Below are positions 43,940 through 54,842 of a stretch of DNA of 64,000 nucleotides, one piece after another. Numbering within the stretch: the stretch's first letter is position 1; every line of letters starts with the position of its first letter. The translations under genes were made by a program, and so were the position numbers. The notes under the pieces are model-generated. The model was given only the letters and a program-made list of their open reading frames with translations. It did not search any database and was not told where the DNA came from. Source of the DNA: Propioniciclava soli (GTDB lineage Bacteria > Actinomycetota > Actinomycetes > Propionibacteriales > Propionibacteriaceae); assembly GCF_014858005.1 (NCBI RefSeq), contig NZ_JACYOT010000006.1, positions 341,849 to 405,848 on the forward strand, in the 5' to 3' direction.

Positions 43940-46078
43940 ATGACCGACGTGACCGACCGACCGTGGTTGGACGAGGGACTCAGCCCGCGGGAGCGCGCGA
44001 CGCGCCTCGTGGCCGCGATGACGTTGCCGGAGAAGATCGAGCAACTCCACGGCAACATGGACACGATCGACATCTACGGCCTGGCGAACCAGGCCCAGGA
44101 CGCCGATGAGATGGAGCAACTGGCGTCGCAGATCCGGGTGGAGCGCCACGTGAAGGCGAACGACCGGCTGGGCATCCCCCGCATGCGCATCACGAACGGG
44201 CCCGTGGGCGTCGGCATGGGCGACGGTACGCCGTCGCCGCCCGCGACGGCGCTACCCATGACGATCGGCGTCGCGGCCTCCTTCGACCCCGAGCTCGCCC
44301 ACCGGTACGGCGACCTCATCGGCGCCGAGTGCGTCCACCTGGGGCAGCACGTCCTCGAGGGGCCGGGCCTGTGTCTGCACCGCACGCCCCTCGGGGGCCG
44401 CAACTTCGAGTACTTCTCCGAGGATCCCTACCTCACCGGGGTGATGGGGGTGGAGGTCGCGCGGGCGATCCAGAGCCATGACATCATCGCGATGGCCAAG
44501 CACTACGTCGTGAACGACCAGGAACACGAGCGCTTCCGCAACAGCGTCGAGGTCGACGAGGACGTCCTGCGCGAGTTGTACCTGTTGCCGTTCGAGATGG
44601 CCTGCAAGGACGCGGACATCGCCTCCGTCATGAGCGCCTACAACCGCGTGCGGGGCGTCTACGCCACGGAGAACCGCTACACCCTCGACACGATCCTGCG
44701 GCAGGAGTGGGGCTGGGACGGCTACGTCCAGTCCGACTTCTGGTCGTGCCGGTCGGCGGCGGGCTCGCTCAACGCGGGCATGGACCTGGAGATGCCGGAC
44801 GCGAAGTGGCTCAACGAGACCAACGTGACCAATGCGCTCAACGACACCTCGCTCGAGATCCAGACCGTCGACCGCGCCCTGGTGCGTCGCTTCACCCAGA
44901 TGTTCCGGTTCGGACACTTCACGACGCCGTACGCGCCCACCGAGATCCCGGCGGCCGAGCACGGCCGCATCGCGCGGGAGATGGGGCACGCCATGGCGGT
45001 CCTGCTCAAGAACGACGCCGGGCTGTTGCCGCTGGGCGTGGACGCCGGACGCGTACTCATCGTCGGCATGGACAGCTTCGCCACGAAGGCCTGCCAGGGT
45101 GGGGGCGGCTCCTCCAAGGTGGACCCCCTGTACACCGTCGACCCGCTGCCCGGCACGCAGGACGTCCTGCGCGAGCTCGGCTCGGACGCCACGGTGGCGT
45201 TGTTCGAGGTGAAGCGCGACCTGTCCAACCTGGCGCAGGCCAAGGCCGAGGCCGCGGACGCCGACGTGGTGCTCGTCATGGCGGGTGTCATCGCCACCGA
45301 GGGTGCCGACATGCCCGCTCCGGAGATGCCCCACGACCAGGCGCGCATGGTCGCCGAGCTGCTGGGGTGCAACGAGCGGACCGTGGTCGTGCTCAAGGAC
45401 TCGACGCCGGTGATGCTGCCGTGGATCGACGACGCCGACACCGTCCTCGAGGTGTGGAACCAGGGGGCGGAGGACGGCCATGTCGTCGCCGAGTTGCTGT
45501 GGGGCGTCGCCAACCCGTCGGGCAAGGTGCCCACCACCTATGCGCGGCGCGTCGAGGACCTGCTCCACCACGACGACCCGGTGCGCTACCCGGGCACCGA
45601 CGAGGGGGAGGGGTGGCCCACGATGCGCTACACCGAGCGTCTCCAGGTGGGCTACCGGTGGTTCCAGGCGAACGACATCGTGCCGCTGTTCCCGTTCGGA
45701 TTCGGGCTGTCGTACACGACCTTCGAGCTGTCCGACGTGGCGGTGTCGGGCTCGGTCGCCGACGGCGAGGCGCTGACCGTCACGGCGACGGTGACGAACA
45801 CCGGTGATCGGGAGGGTGCGGAGGTGGTGCAGGTGTACTTGGGCATTCCGGTGGAGGGTCAGCCGCCCAAACGCCTGGTGGGGTTCGCGAAGGTGTCCCT
45901 CGCGCCGGGGGCGTCCGAGCAGGTCGAGGTGGTGGTGGACCCGGCCGCCACGCACCACCCGTTCGGGGTGTGGGACACCGCGGCGCACTCCTTCCAGGTA
46001 CGCCCCGGCGCCTACACGGTGTACGTCGGCACCTCGAGCGAGGACACGCCGCACCAGTTCCCGGTGCGCGTGTCCTAG
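43940..46078 (+). CDS. Glycoside hydrolase family 3 protein (beta-glucosidase-like)
   Basis: A 712-residue enzyme. The N-terminal TIM-barrel domain has GIPRMRITNGPVGVG, EGPGLCLHRTPLGGRNFEYF, KHYVVNDQE and the nucleophile Asp266 in GYVQSDFW. The middle alpha/beta sandwich contains GGGGSSKVDPLYTVDPLPG, and PFGFGLSYTTFE leads into the C-terminal fibronectin type III-like domain. No signal peptide is seen, so it likely acts in the cytoplasm on imported oligosaccharides or glycosides. ATG 43940 has AGGAGGACC. No sugar transporter or regulator gene is adjacent. Confidence 0.88.
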   Translation: MTDVTDRPWLDEGLSPRERATRLVAAMTLPEKIEQLHGNMDTIDIYGLANQAQDADEMEQLASQIRVERHVKANDRLGIPRMRITNGPVGVGMGDGTPSPPATALPMTIGVAASFDPELAHRYGDLIGAECVHLGQHVLEGPGLCLHRTPLGGRNFEYFSEDPYLTGVMGVEVARAIQSHDIIAMAKHYVVNDQEHERFRNSVEVDEDVLRELYLLPFEMACKDADIASVMSAYNRVRGVYATENRYTLDTILRQEWGWDGYVQSDFWSCRSAAGSLNAGMDLEMPDAKWLNETNVTNALNDTSLEIQTVDRALVRRFTQMFRFGHFTTPYAPTEIPAAEHGRIAREMGHAMAVLLKNDAGLLPLGVDAGRVLIVGMDSFATKACQGGGGSSKVDPLYTVDPLPGTQDVLRELGSDATVALFEVKRDLSNLAQAKAEAADADVVLVMAGVIATEGADMPAPEMPHDQARMVAELLGCNERTVVVLKDSTPVMLPWIDDADTVLEVWNQGAEDGHVVAELLWGVANPSGKVPTTYARRVEDLLHHDDPVRYPGTDEGEGWPTMRYTERLQVGYRWFQANDIVPLFPFGFGLSYTTFELSDVAVSGSVADGEALTVTATVTNTGDREGAEVVQVYLGIPVEGQPPKRLVGFAKVSLAPGASEQVEVVVDPAATHHPFGVWDTAAHSFQVRPGAYTVYVGTSSEDTPHQFPVRVS

Positions 46079-46106
46079 CCGCTCGGCGGCGAGGGTACGG
46101 GTTGGT

Positions 46107-46126
46107 CCGGGCGCGATCGCGCCCGG
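46107..46126 (+). terminator. 20-bp GC palindrome after the GH3 gene
   Basis: CCGGGCGCGATCGCGCCCGG is a perfect palindrome flanked by GGCGGCGA and CCGCCGTC, which can extend the stem. It probably ends the GH3 transcript before the uvrB promoter. Confidence 0.5.
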
Positions 46127-46161
46127 CCGCCGTCTCCGGGCGAAGTGTCGGTGGGGTCGCC

Positions 46162-46167
46162 TACGCT
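46162..46167 (+). promoter_or_regulatory. -10 element for leaderless uvrB
   Basis: TACGCT, 7 nt before ATG 46175. There is no Shine-Dalgarno and no recognisable LexA box. Confidence 0.6.
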
Positions 46168-46174
46168 TGCTCCC

Positions 46175-48250
<2,076 letters not shown>

Positions 48251-48285
48251 CGGCGTAGGCTGGGGTGATCGGCAAGGAGGCGGAG

Positions 48286-48489
48286 ATGGGTTATCCGACG
48301 TGGATGACGGCGGCGACCGGGCGGTTGTCGCCGACGGATCTGGCGCTGGTCAAGTGGAGCTGCATCGCGTTCGGCGTCCTGCTCGCGCAGCGCTTCAGCG
48401 GCGTGCGGCAGCTCGACGAGCGGCTGGTGGGGGCCGCGGTGGTGGCCCTGGCGATCAAACCGGCGGTGTCGGCGCTGGGTGCGCGCTGA
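48286..48489 (+). CDS. Small conserved-type hypothetical membrane protein
   Basis: A 67-residue protein. AAGGAGG lies 5 nt before ATG 48286, and a TAGGCT -10-like sequence (48256-48261) sits just after the uvrB stop, so expression is well supported. Two hydrophobic stretches (about residues 19-36 and 47-64) are separated by a charged RFSGVRQLDERL loop, which suggests a two-pass or hairpin membrane protein. I do not recognise the family. Confidence 0.6.
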   Translation: MGYPTWMTAATGRLSPTDLALVKWSCIAFGVLLAQRFSGVRQLDERLVGAAVVALAIKPAVSALGAR

Positions 48490-48495
48490 CGTTCG

Positions 48496-48587
48496 CGCTG
48501 ACGCTTGTGCTGAGGGGTCCTGCTGATGCTTGCGCTGACGCTTGTGCCGAGAGGTCCTGCTGATGCTTGCGCTGAGGTTCGTGCTGG
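48496..48587 (+). repeat. 37-bp tandem repeat, about 2.5 copies, intergenic
   Basis: Copy 1 at 48496-48532 and copy 2 at 48533-48569 differ at two positions; a partial third runs to about 48587. Each begins CGCTGACGCTTGTG. The repeats contain nested CGCTGA/GCTTG words. They lie between the small membrane protein gene and the VOC gene and contain no ORF of interest. Confidence 0.9.
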
Positions 48588-48621
48588 CGTCCGCCCCCTT
48601 GTGGGATGAGAGCCGCTGGGA

Positions 48622-48627
48622 CAGGGT
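48622..48627 (+). promoter_or_regulatory. Candidate -10 for leaderless VOC gene
   Basis: CAGGGT, 6 nt before ATG 48634; no ribosome-binding site. Confidence 0.4.
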
Positions 48628-48633
48628 GGTGCC

Positions 48634-49041
48634 ATGGCTCTGAAGTGGTACACCGTCGTCGTTGACTGTCACGATCCGCAGGCGCAGGCCCGCTGGTGGG
48701 CCGAAGCGCTGGACTGGCAGATCGTCCACGACACCCCGGAGGAGGCCGTGGCGATTCCGAAGGGTATGGGTGCGGAGCCCGTGGCGGAGCTGGAGGCCTG
48801 GTTCGCCCGCGGGCAGGGGCTCTTGTTCGTGCCGGTGCCGGAGGGCAAGACGGTGAAGAACCGGCTGCACATCGACCTGGCGCCGCACACCTCCCAGGAT
48901 CGGGACGCCGAGATCGCGCGCCTGGAGTCCCTCGGCGCGACGCGCGTCAACGTGGGGCAGGACGAGGCCGACGTGACCTGGACCGTCCTGGCCGATCCGG
49001 AGGGCAACGAGTTCTGCGTGCTCAGCTCTCGGAACCGCTAG
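48634..49041 (+). CDS. VOC-superfamily (glyoxalase-like) protein
   Basis: A 135-residue protein. Its pattern VVVDCHDPQAQARWWAEALDW at the start, HIDLAP in the middle and VLADPEGNEFCVL near the end is that of the actinobacterial Glyoxalase_6 group. VOC proteins bind metals and small molecules or confer resistance by sequestration; the substrate is not evident here. The conserved His and Glu of the metal site (HID and NEFC) are present. ATG 48634 lacks a ribosome-binding site. Confidence 0.82.
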   Translation: MALKWYTVVVDCHDPQAQARWWAEALDWQIVHDTPEEAVAIPKGMGAEPVAELEAWFARGQGLLFVPVPEGKTVKNRLHIDLAPHTSQDRDAEIARLESLGATRVNVGQDEADVTWTVLADPEGNEFCVLSSRNR

Positions 49042-49096
49042 GTCCCACCCCCTCGGAGGGTTGGTGCCGACAGCCGGTCACGGTACGGAGGACGGT

Positions 49097-49696
49097 CTAC
49101 CAGCCGCGGGCGCGCCACGCGGGAAGTTGGTCCCGCTCCTCACCCAGCGTCGTCGGGTCGCCGTGGCCGGGGTGCACCACGGTGTTGTCGGCGAAGTGGT
49201 CGAAGACCTTGGCGGTCACGTCGCCGAGCAGGGACGCGAAGTCGGCGTCCGACTTGGTCTTGCCCACGCCGCCGGGGAACAGGCTGTCGCCGGTGAACAG
49301 CTGGGTGGCCTCGCCGGCGGGTGCGTGAGCCAGGGCGATCGATCCCGGGGTGTGCCCGACCAGCCCGATGACCTCCAGTTCGGAATTCCCCACCTGAACG
49401 GTGTCACCATCCCAGACGCGGCGGTCGATGCGGACGCCCGTCGCCGACTCGATCGCGTCGGCGTCCGGCTCGCCCGCCACCAAGACGGCACCGGTGTGCT
49501 GCGCCAGGTCGGCCAGGGCACCGATGTGGTCGTGGTGGCGGTGGGTGGTGACGATCGTGTTGATCGGGGTGTCGCCGATGAGCGACAGCAGCGCGAGGAT
49601 GTCGGCGGCGGCGTCGATCAGCAGGCCCTCGCCGGAATCGGTGAGCAGGTAGGCGTTGTTGTCCAGCGACCCGACGGACAGCGACTGGATCTCCAT
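49097..49696 (-). CDS. Metallo-beta-lactamase-fold hydrolase (glyoxalase II-like)
   Basis: A 199-residue protein with the metal motif H52-R-H54-H55-D56-H57 (THRHHDHIG), a downstream GHTPGSIAL with the third metal-site His, TGDSLFPGGVGKT and a final VHPGHGDPTTLGEE. Members hydrolyse thioesters such as S-acyl-thiols. With the mycothiol-type protein next door, an S-acyl-mycothiol substrate is conceivable, but that is inference. ATG 49696 has CAGGAT 6 nt upstream on the minus strand and no ribosome-binding site. Confidence 0.87.
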   Translation of the reverse strand: MEIQSLSVGSLDNNAYLLTDSGEGLLIDAAADILALLSLIGDTPINTIVTTHRHHDHIGALADLAQHTGAVLVAGEPDADAIESATGVRIDRRVWDGDTVQVGNSELEVIGLVGHTPGSIALAHAPAGEATQLFTGDSLFPGGVGKTKSDADFASLLGDVTAKVFDHFADNTVVHPGHGDPTTLGEERDQLPAWRARGW

Positions 49697-49702
49697 GGAC
49701 CC

Positions 49703-49708
49703 ATCCTG
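49703..49708 (-). promoter_or_regulatory. Candidate -10 for leaderless MBL gene
   Basis: CAGGAT on the minus strand, 6 nt before ATG 49696. Confidence 0.4.
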
Positions 49709-49778
49709 CCAGCGGCTCAGGTGGCCCGCGTGTGTTCTGGCCGTGGGCGTCCGGGCTGCGGGTGCCGCAGTGGTCCGG

Positions 49779-49975
49779 CCTCCCTGCCGCTGCGAACGCC
49801 TCCCTAACGCTGCAGCTGCCTCCCTGGCGACGTTGTCGCCGCCCTGTCCGCGACCCACGACCCTGCTGTTGCACCATCAGGGGGGTGGGTTCCGAGCAGG
49901 GGGGCACCCGCAACGGCAGGGGGGCGGTGGCAACGGCTGGGAGGCGTCCGCAACGGCAGGAAAGCAGGGCTCGGC
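49779..49975. repeat. Inverted array of 20-bp repeats, intergenic
   Basis: Left half: units starting at 49779, 49799, 49819, 49839 and 49861, of the type CCTCCCTGCCGCTGCGAACG. Right half: units in the opposite orientation starting at 49897, 49917, 49937 and 49957, of the type CAGGGGGGCACCCGCAACGG. The reverse complement of the right unit 49937-49956 with its neighbour closely matches the first left units. The array can fold into a long imperfect hairpin. It fills the gap between two minus-strand genes, and related units occur at 63.86 kb. Confidence 0.85.
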
Positions 49976-49986
49976 GCCCGCTCTGA

Positions 49987-50700
49987 TCAGCCCGCCAGTG
50001 GGAACACCAAGCCCTCGGCGCCCGTGACGCCCTCGCCGGACGTCCGCCCCGCGAGCCAGGCCCAGAGCGCGGCGTCCGGGCCGGACACCGTGACGCGCGG
50101 TTCGCCGGCACCGATGCCGAAGGTCTCACCGGCGTCGGAGGTGACGTCGACGGCCGGCAGGGTGGGGTCGTCGCGCATGAGGAGCGCGATCCACTGCAGC
50201 AACCAGTGGGCGGGGACGGCCTCGATGTCCTCCCAGCGGTAACCGCAGTCGAGGTCGAGGTGGTGGAGGGTGATCTCCTGGAGTCGGATCAGCGTGGCGA
50301 CGGACAGGGGAAACTCGCCACCGGGCAGGTGCACGGGCAGGCGCCAGTCGGGGACGCGGTCGCAGAGCCGGGCGAGTTCGCCGGCGGAGGTGTCGAGGTC
50401 GACGTGCAGCTCGAGCCCGTCGCGCTCGGCACCGCGCTCGATCTCGCTGAACTTCGCGTTCTCCGAGGGGTAGAGCGGGGTCGGGTCGCCGGCCATGGTT
50501 GCGGAGATGACGACGCGGAGGGCGTCCGCGTTGCGGGCGATGTGGGTGGCGACGTGGGCGCGCGTCCAGCCGGGGAGGAGGGAGGGCGCGTGCCAGGCGT
50601 CGTCGTCGATGGCGATCGTGTCGCGGAGCAACGCCTGGGTGGCCTCCGCAATCCGTTTGAGGGCCGGTTCGACCTGGCCCTGGTTCAGGATCGCCAACAT
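49987..50700 (-). CDS. Mycothiol-dependent maleylpyruvate isomerase-fold (DinB-like/TIGR03083) protein
   Basis: A 237-residue protein. [21 protein letters not shown] is the typical N-terminal block of the family, with the first metal-site His; [16 protein letters not shown] supplies the later His pair. A small C-terminal domain contains [21 protein letters not shown]. Family members are metal enzymes that use mycothiol as thiol cofactor, or are of unknown activity. ATG 50700 follows TAGGGT by 6 nt on the minus strand. Confidence 0.85.
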   Translation of the reverse strand: MLAILNQGQVEPALKRIAEATQALLRDTIAIDDDAWHAPSLLPGWTRAHVATHIARNADALRVVISATMAGDPTPLYPSENAKFSEIERGAERDGLELHVDLDTSAGELARLCDRVPDWRLPVHLPGGEFPLSVATLIRLQEITLHHLDLDCGYRWEDIEAVPAHWLLQWIALLMRDDPTLPAVDVTSDAGETFGIGAGEPRVTVSGPDAALWAWLAGRTSGEGVTGAEGLVFPLAG

Positions 50701-50706
50701 GCATCC

Positions 50707-50712
50707 ACCCTA
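50707..50712 (-). promoter_or_regulatory. -10 element for leaderless mycothiol-type gene
   Basis: TAGGGT on the minus strand, 6 nt before ATG 50700. Confidence 0.55.
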
Positions 50713-50792
50713 ACGGCTGGGGCGGAGGGCGATGGTACGGCCGGTGAATCCCGCACCAGACCCCCCGCGCGCACACTGTCGGAGCCGGCACC

Positions 50793-50798
50793 TACGAT
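50793..50798 (+). promoter_or_regulatory. -10 element for leaderless uvrA
   Basis: TACGAT, 7 nt before GTG 50806; no ribosome-binding site or LexA box. The promoter is divergent from the mycothiol-type gene, about 80 bp between the two -10 elements. Confidence 0.6.
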
Positions 50799-50805
50799 TG
50801 CTCGG

Positions 50806-53643
50806 GTGACCGAACAACTGATCGTGGCGGGTGCGCGCGAGCACAACCTCAAGAACGTGAGCCTTGAGCTGCCGCGCGACGCCCTCATCGTGTTCACCGG
50901 CCTGTCGGGCTCGGGGAAGTCCTCACTGGCCTTCGACACGATCTTCGCCGAGGGGCAGCGCCGCTATGTGGAGTCGCTGTCGGCCTATGCCCGCCAGTTC
51001 CTCGGGCAGATGGACAAGCCGGACGTCGACTTCATCGAGGGGCTGAGCCCGGCGGTCGCCATCGACCAGAAGTCGACCAGCCGCAACCCGCGGTCGACGG
51101 TCGGCACGATCACCGAGGTCTACGACTACCTGCGCCTGCTGTTCGCCCGTATCGGTCACCCCCACTGCCCGGTCTGCGGTGAGCCCATCGCCAAGCAGTC
51201 CCCCCAGCAGATCGTGGACCGCCTCCTCGGGCTCGAGGAGGGGACGCGCTTCATGGTGCTCGCGCCGGTGATCCGCGGCCGCAAGGGCGAGTACGTCGAC
51301 CTGTTCCGCCAGCTCACCACCCAAGGCTTCACGCGCGTGCGGGTGGACGGCGAGGTGCACCAGCTCGCGAGCCCGCCCACCCTGGACAAGCAGAAGAAGC
51401 ACAACATCGAGGTGGTGGTCGACCGCCTGGCGCTGAAGCAGTCCATCAAGCAGCGGCTCACGGATTCGGTCGAGACCGCCCTCAACCTGGCCGACGGCGT
51501 CATCGAGATCGACTTCGTCGACCTGCCCGAGAATGATCCCGGACGCCGGCGCCGCTACTCCGAGAAGCTCGCCTGCCCCAACGAGCACGACATCAGCATC
51601 GAGGAACTGGAGCCGCGGCAGTTCTCCTTCAACGCCCCCTGGGGCGCGTGCCCGACGTGTTCGGGCCTCGGCACGAAGATGGAGGTGGACGTCGACCTCG
51701 TCATCCCCGACCGGTCGAAGAGCCTCGCCGAGAACGCCATCTCCCCGTGGTCGACGATCTACGTGTCGGGCTATTTCCAGACGATCTTCAAGACGCTGGC
51801 CCGCGAACACGGATTCTCCGTCAACACGCCGTGGGAGGACCTGCCGGAGAAGGTGAAGGGCCTCGTGCTGCACGGCGTGAAGGGCCCCATGCGCGTCCAC
51901 ACCACGAACCGGCACGGGCGGGAGACGAGCTACAACGCGACGTTCGAAGGTGCGCTGCCCTACGTGCGCCGTCGCTTCGCCGAGGCGGAGAGCGACAACA
52001 GCCGTGACCGATTCCAGGGTTACATGCGCGAGACGCCGTGTGATGTGTGCCGGGGAGCGCGGCTCAAGCCCACGTCGCTGGCCGTGACGGTCGCCGGCCG
52101 CAACATCGCGGAGGTGGCCGGGCTCTCCATCGCCGACGCGCACGCCTTCATGGCGGGGCTGAGCCTGACGCCGCGCGAGGCAGCGATCGCCGAGCGCGTG
52201 GTGAAGGAGATCAACGAGCGCCTGCGCTTCCTGCTCGACGTGGGGCTGGACTACCTGACGCTGTCGCGCTCGGCCGGCAGCCTGTCCGGTGGCGAGGCGC
52301 AGCGCATCCGGTTGGCGACGCAGATCGGGTCGGGTCTGGTCGGCGTCCTGTACGTGCTGGACGAGCCGTCGATCGGCCTGCACCAGCGGGACAATCGGCG
52401 CCTCATCGACACCCTCGTGCGGCTGCGGGACCTGGGCAACACCCTGATCGTGGTGGAGCACGACGAGGACACGATCCGCACCGCCGACTGGTGTGTCGAC
52501 ATCGGCCCGGGGGCCGGCGAGCACGGCGGCCACGTGGTCGTCTCCGGCACGGTGAAGCAGCTGCTGGCGAGCAAGGAGTCGTTGACCGGCGCGTACCTCG
52601 CCGGGCGCCGCGCCATCGACGTGCCGGCCGTGCGGCGTACGGGCAACGGCAAGAAGGTGACGGTCGTCGGGGCCACCGAGAACAACCTGCGGGACGTGTC
52701 GGTCAGCTTCCCGCTCGGGGTGATGACGTCGGTGACCGGGGTGTCGGGCTCGGGCAAGAGCTCGCTGGTGAACCAGATCCTCTACCGGGCGCTGGCGCGC
52801 CACCTATACTCGGCGAAGGACGTCCCCGGTCACCACCGGCGCATCGAGGGGCTCGACCAGGTCGACAAGGCCATCCACGTGGATCAGTCGCCGATCGGCC
52901 GGACGCCTCGGTCGAACCCGGCGACCTACACGGGCGTGTTCGACCGGATCCGGAAGCTGTTCGCCGAGACGCCGGAGGCGAAGGTTCGGGGCTACCAGCA
53001 GGGCCGGTTCAGCTTCAATGTCAAGGGCGGACGCTGCGAGAACTGCTCGGGCGACGGCACGATCAAGATCGAGATGAACTTCCTGCCGGACGTGTACGTG
53101 CCCTGCGAGGTGTGCCACGGGGCGCGCTACAACCGGGAGACCCTCGAGGTGCACTACAAGGGCAAGAACATCGCCGAGGTGTTGGACATGCCGATCGAGG
53201 AGGCGGCGGAGTTCTTCGCGCCGATCTCGGCGATCAAGCGGTACATGGACACGCTGGTCGACGTCGGGCTGGGCTATGTGCGCCTGGGGCAGCCGGCGAC
53301 GACTCTGTCGGGCGGCGAGGCGCAGCGCGTGAAGCTCGCCACCGAGTTGCAGCGGCGCTCGACCGGCAAGACGGTGTACGTGCTCGACGAGCCCACGACG
53401 GGCCTGCACTTCGAGGACATCAGCAAGCTGCTGGGCGTCCTGAGCCGCCTGGCCGACCAGGGCAACACCGTGATCGTCATCGAGCACAACCTCGACGTGA
53501 TCAAGTGCTCCGACTGGGTGATCGACATGGGCCCCGAGGGCGGCTCGGGCGGCGGCATGGTGGTCGCCCAGGGCACGCCGGAGGACATCGCGGCCCACCC
53601 CGACAGCTTCACCGGCGAGTACCTCAAGCCGCTGCTCGCTTGA
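50806..53643 (+). CDS. uvrA: UvrABC system protein A
   Basis: A 945-residue tandem ABC ATPase. The first Walker A is [14 protein letters not shown] near residue 31 and the second is [13 protein letters not shown]. Two ABC signatures ([28 protein letters not shown]) each precede a Walker B ([20 protein letters not shown]). Zinc-finger cysteines are seen in CPVC, CPTC and the CENCSGDG...CEVCHG region. It scans DNA for lesions and loads UvrB. GTG 50806 gives the usual protein start [16 protein letters not shown]. Confidence 0.97.
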   Translation: MTEQLIVAGAREHNLKNVSLELPRDALIVFTGLSGSGKSSLAFDTIFAEGQRRYVESLSAYARQFLGQMDKPDVDFIEGLSPAVAIDQKSTSRNPRSTVGTITEVYDYLRLLFARIGHPHCPVCGEPIAKQSPQQIVDRLLGLEEGTRFMVLAPVIRGRKGEYVDLFRQLTTQGFTRVRVDGEVHQLASPPTLDKQKKHNIEVVVDRLALKQSIKQRLTDSVETALNLADGVIEIDFVDLPENDPGRRRRYSEKLACPNEHDISIEELEPRQFSFNAPWGACPTCSGLGTKMEVDVDLVIPDRSKSLAENAISPWSTIYVSGYFQTIFKTLAREHGFSVNTPWEDLPEKVKGLVLHGVKGPMRVHTTNRHGRETSYNATFEGALPYVRRRFAEAESDNSRDRFQGYMRETPCDVCRGARLKPTSLAVTVAGRNIAEVAGLSIADAHAFMAGLSLTPREAAIAERVVKEINERLRFLLDVGLDYLTLSRSAGSLSGGEAQRIRLATQIGSGLVGVLYVLDEPSIGLHQRDNRRLIDTLVRLRDLGNTLIVVEHDEDTIRTADWCVDIGPGAGEHGGHVVVSGTVKQLLASKESLTGAYLAGRRAIDVPAVRRTGNGKKVTVVGATENNLRDVSVSFPLGVMTSVTGVSGSGKSSLVNQILYRALARHLYSAKDVPGHHRRIEGLDQVDKAIHVDQSPIGRTPRSNPATYTGVFDRIRKLFAETPEAKVRGYQQGRFSFNVKGGRCENCSGDGTIKIEMNFLPDVYVPCEVCHGARYNRETLEVHYKGKNIAEVLDMPIEEAAEFFAPISAIKRYMDTLVDVGLGYVRLGQPATTLSGGEAQRVKLATELQRRSTGKTVYVLDEPTTGLHFEDISKLLGVLSRLADQGNTVIVIEHNLDVIKCSDWVIDMGPEGGSGGGMVVAQGTPEDIAAHPDSFTGEYLKPLLA

Positions 53644-53655
53644 CCGAGCTGGCCG

Positions 53656-53723
53656 CGACACGCTCGCTTTGGGCTCAAACTCCGCCTTCGGCGGCGGAGT
53701 TTGAGCCCGAAGCGTGCGTGTCG
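53656..53723. repeat. REP-like palindrome, copy A
   Basis: A 68-bp hairpin with 31-bp arms and only two mismatches. The left arm begins CGACACGCTCGCTTTGGG and continues into CTCAAACTCCGCC; the loop is about 6 nt. It starts 12 bp after the uvrA stop and could act as a terminator. It is related to copies B (54138) and C (63778). Confidence 0.9.
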
Positions 53724-53828
53724 GCGCGGTTCAGGTCGGTCTCATGGCCGGCTCGACCACCCCGATGGGCGTGGCGGAATGGGTGCTGGATTGCCACAGT
53801 GGTGGGGCCATCCTGACGAAAGGCCACC

Positions 53829-54125
53829 ATGCAGCTCCGAACCCGGACCCACGCGCCGCGCGTCGCCGCCGACCGGGCCATCGCCTATTACCAGCGCGTG
53901 CTCTCGCCGCGGAAGGGGTGGCGGTGCGCGCACGGCGCGGTGCACGGCGGCGCGACCTGCTCGGCCGCCATCCGGGGGCACGTCGCCCGCCTCGGGGTGC
54001 TGCGGGCCCTGCGCCCCACGGTGCTCCAATTCCTGGCCTGCTACCAGGCCGCTGCGCTGGCCCAGAACGCCGGCGTCCAGGGGGTTTGCTGCTGCGGCCC
54101 GATCCCCATTCCGTTCCGGTTCTGA
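53829..54125 (+). CDS. yidD: YidD-like membrane protein insertion efficiency factor (orphan copy)
   Basis: A 98-residue protein. IAYYQRVLSPRKGWRC followed by GGATCSAAIRGHVARLG matches the YidD/haemolytic pattern (YQ-x-x-SP-x-x-G, TCS). A hydrophobic C-terminal half ends in an unusual CCCGPIPIPF tail. YidD assists YidC/Sec insertion of membrane proteins and normally lies beside rpmH, rnpA and yidC near the origin; here it stands alone. The gene is flanked on both sides by related 70-bp palindromes. ATG 53829 has GAAAGG upstream. Confidence 0.78.
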   Translation: MQLRTRTHAPRVAADRAIAYYQRVLSPRKGWRCAHGAVHGGATCSAAIRGHVARLGVLRALRPTVLQFLACYQAAALAQNAGVQGVCCCGPIPIPFRF

Positions 54126-54137
54126 CGGGCAGCTGGT

Positions 54138-54209
54138 GCCGACACGCTCACTTCGGTCTCAAACACCGCTGTTCAAACCGGAGTTTGAGACCCAAGCCAG
54201 CGTGTCGGC
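54138..54209. repeat. REP-like palindrome, copy B
   Basis: A 72-bp hairpin whose arms (GCCGACACGCTCACTTCGG and on to CTCAAACACCG) match in about 27 of 31 positions around a roughly 10-nt loop. It begins 12 bp after the yidD stop and lies between yidD and the convergent Rieske gene. Confidence 0.88.
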
Positions 54210-54230
54210 GCACGCCAACCGGGTGCTGAC

Positions 54231-54641
54231 TCAGTCGGCGATGTCCACGTGGTCGCCGTTGAGCGTCGCGGACGCCGCGCGCAGCGGCTCGGTGGCCGGC
54301 GGGTTGGTGACCGCGCCGTCCTCGATGGAGAACCGCGCGCCGTGGCACCGACAGTGGATCTCGCCGTCCTCAACCGATGACACGGGGCAGCCTTGGTGGG
54401 TGCACATCTTGTTGAACGCCCGGAACTCGCCCTCGGTCGGCTGCGTGATCACGTAGTTGGCGTTGTCGAGGATGCGGCCGCCCCCGACCGGGATCGAGTC
54501 GACCGGGATCGACAGCGCCGCGCCCACCGCCGGCGGAGATCCGGGCGACGTACGGCCGCCGCAACCGGTCAGGGTGCCGGTGCCCACGGCCAGGGCCGCG
54601 AGGCCGGCGTTGGTCAGGAAGGAGCGACGGTCGGGAGTCAT
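54231..54641 (-). CDS. Rieske [2Fe-2S] lipoprotein, Tat-type signal
   Basis: A 136-residue protein. The N terminus has a Tat-like RRSFL and a hydrophobic stretch ending in the lipobox LTGC (Cys27), so it is probably exported folded and lipidated. The Rieske cluster ligands are C80-x-H82 and C97-x-x-H100, with C85 and C99 as the likely stabilising disulfide. It would carry electrons at the outer face of the membrane. The partner is unknown, since no cytochrome or oxidoreductase gene is adjacent. ATG 54641 follows TAGGGT by 6 nt. Confidence 0.9.
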   Translation of the reverse strand: MTPDRRSFLTNAGLAALAVGTGTLTGCGGRTSPGSPPAVGAALSIPVDSIPVGGGRILDNANYVITQPTEGEFRAFNKMCTHQGCPVSSVEDGEIHCRCHGARFSIEDGAVTNPPATEPLRAASATLNGDHVDIAD

Positions 54642-54647
54642 GCTGTC

Positions 54648-54653
54648 ACCCTA
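54648..54653 (-). promoter_or_regulatory. -10 element for leaderless Rieske gene
   Basis: TAGGGT on the minus strand, 6 nt before ATG 54641. Confidence 0.55.
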
Positions 54654-54830
54654 GCCAGCCCGCTCACGTCCCGGAGGCGTCGGCCTGTCGGAACGCGCAA
54701 TCGCCTCCATCGCTTGCGCGTGATGGCACGGTGGCCCCTGGGGGGCACGTGGAACGAGGAGTCGTCATCGGCGGCCAGCGAAGCCAGCCGCCCCACCCGG
54801 CCACGCCGGGAACTGTCGGCCGGCTCACCT

Positions 54831-54836
54831 AAGCTG
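54831..54836 (+). promoter_or_regulatory. -10 element for leaderless uvrC
   Basis: TAAGCT, 6 nt before ATG 54843; no ribosome-binding site. Confidence 0.6.
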
Positions 54837-54842
54837 GCCGGC

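Noticed and set aside
49779..49975. CRISPR array
   Set aside because: The 20-bp units are contiguous with no unique spacers, they invert half way, and no cas genes are nearby.
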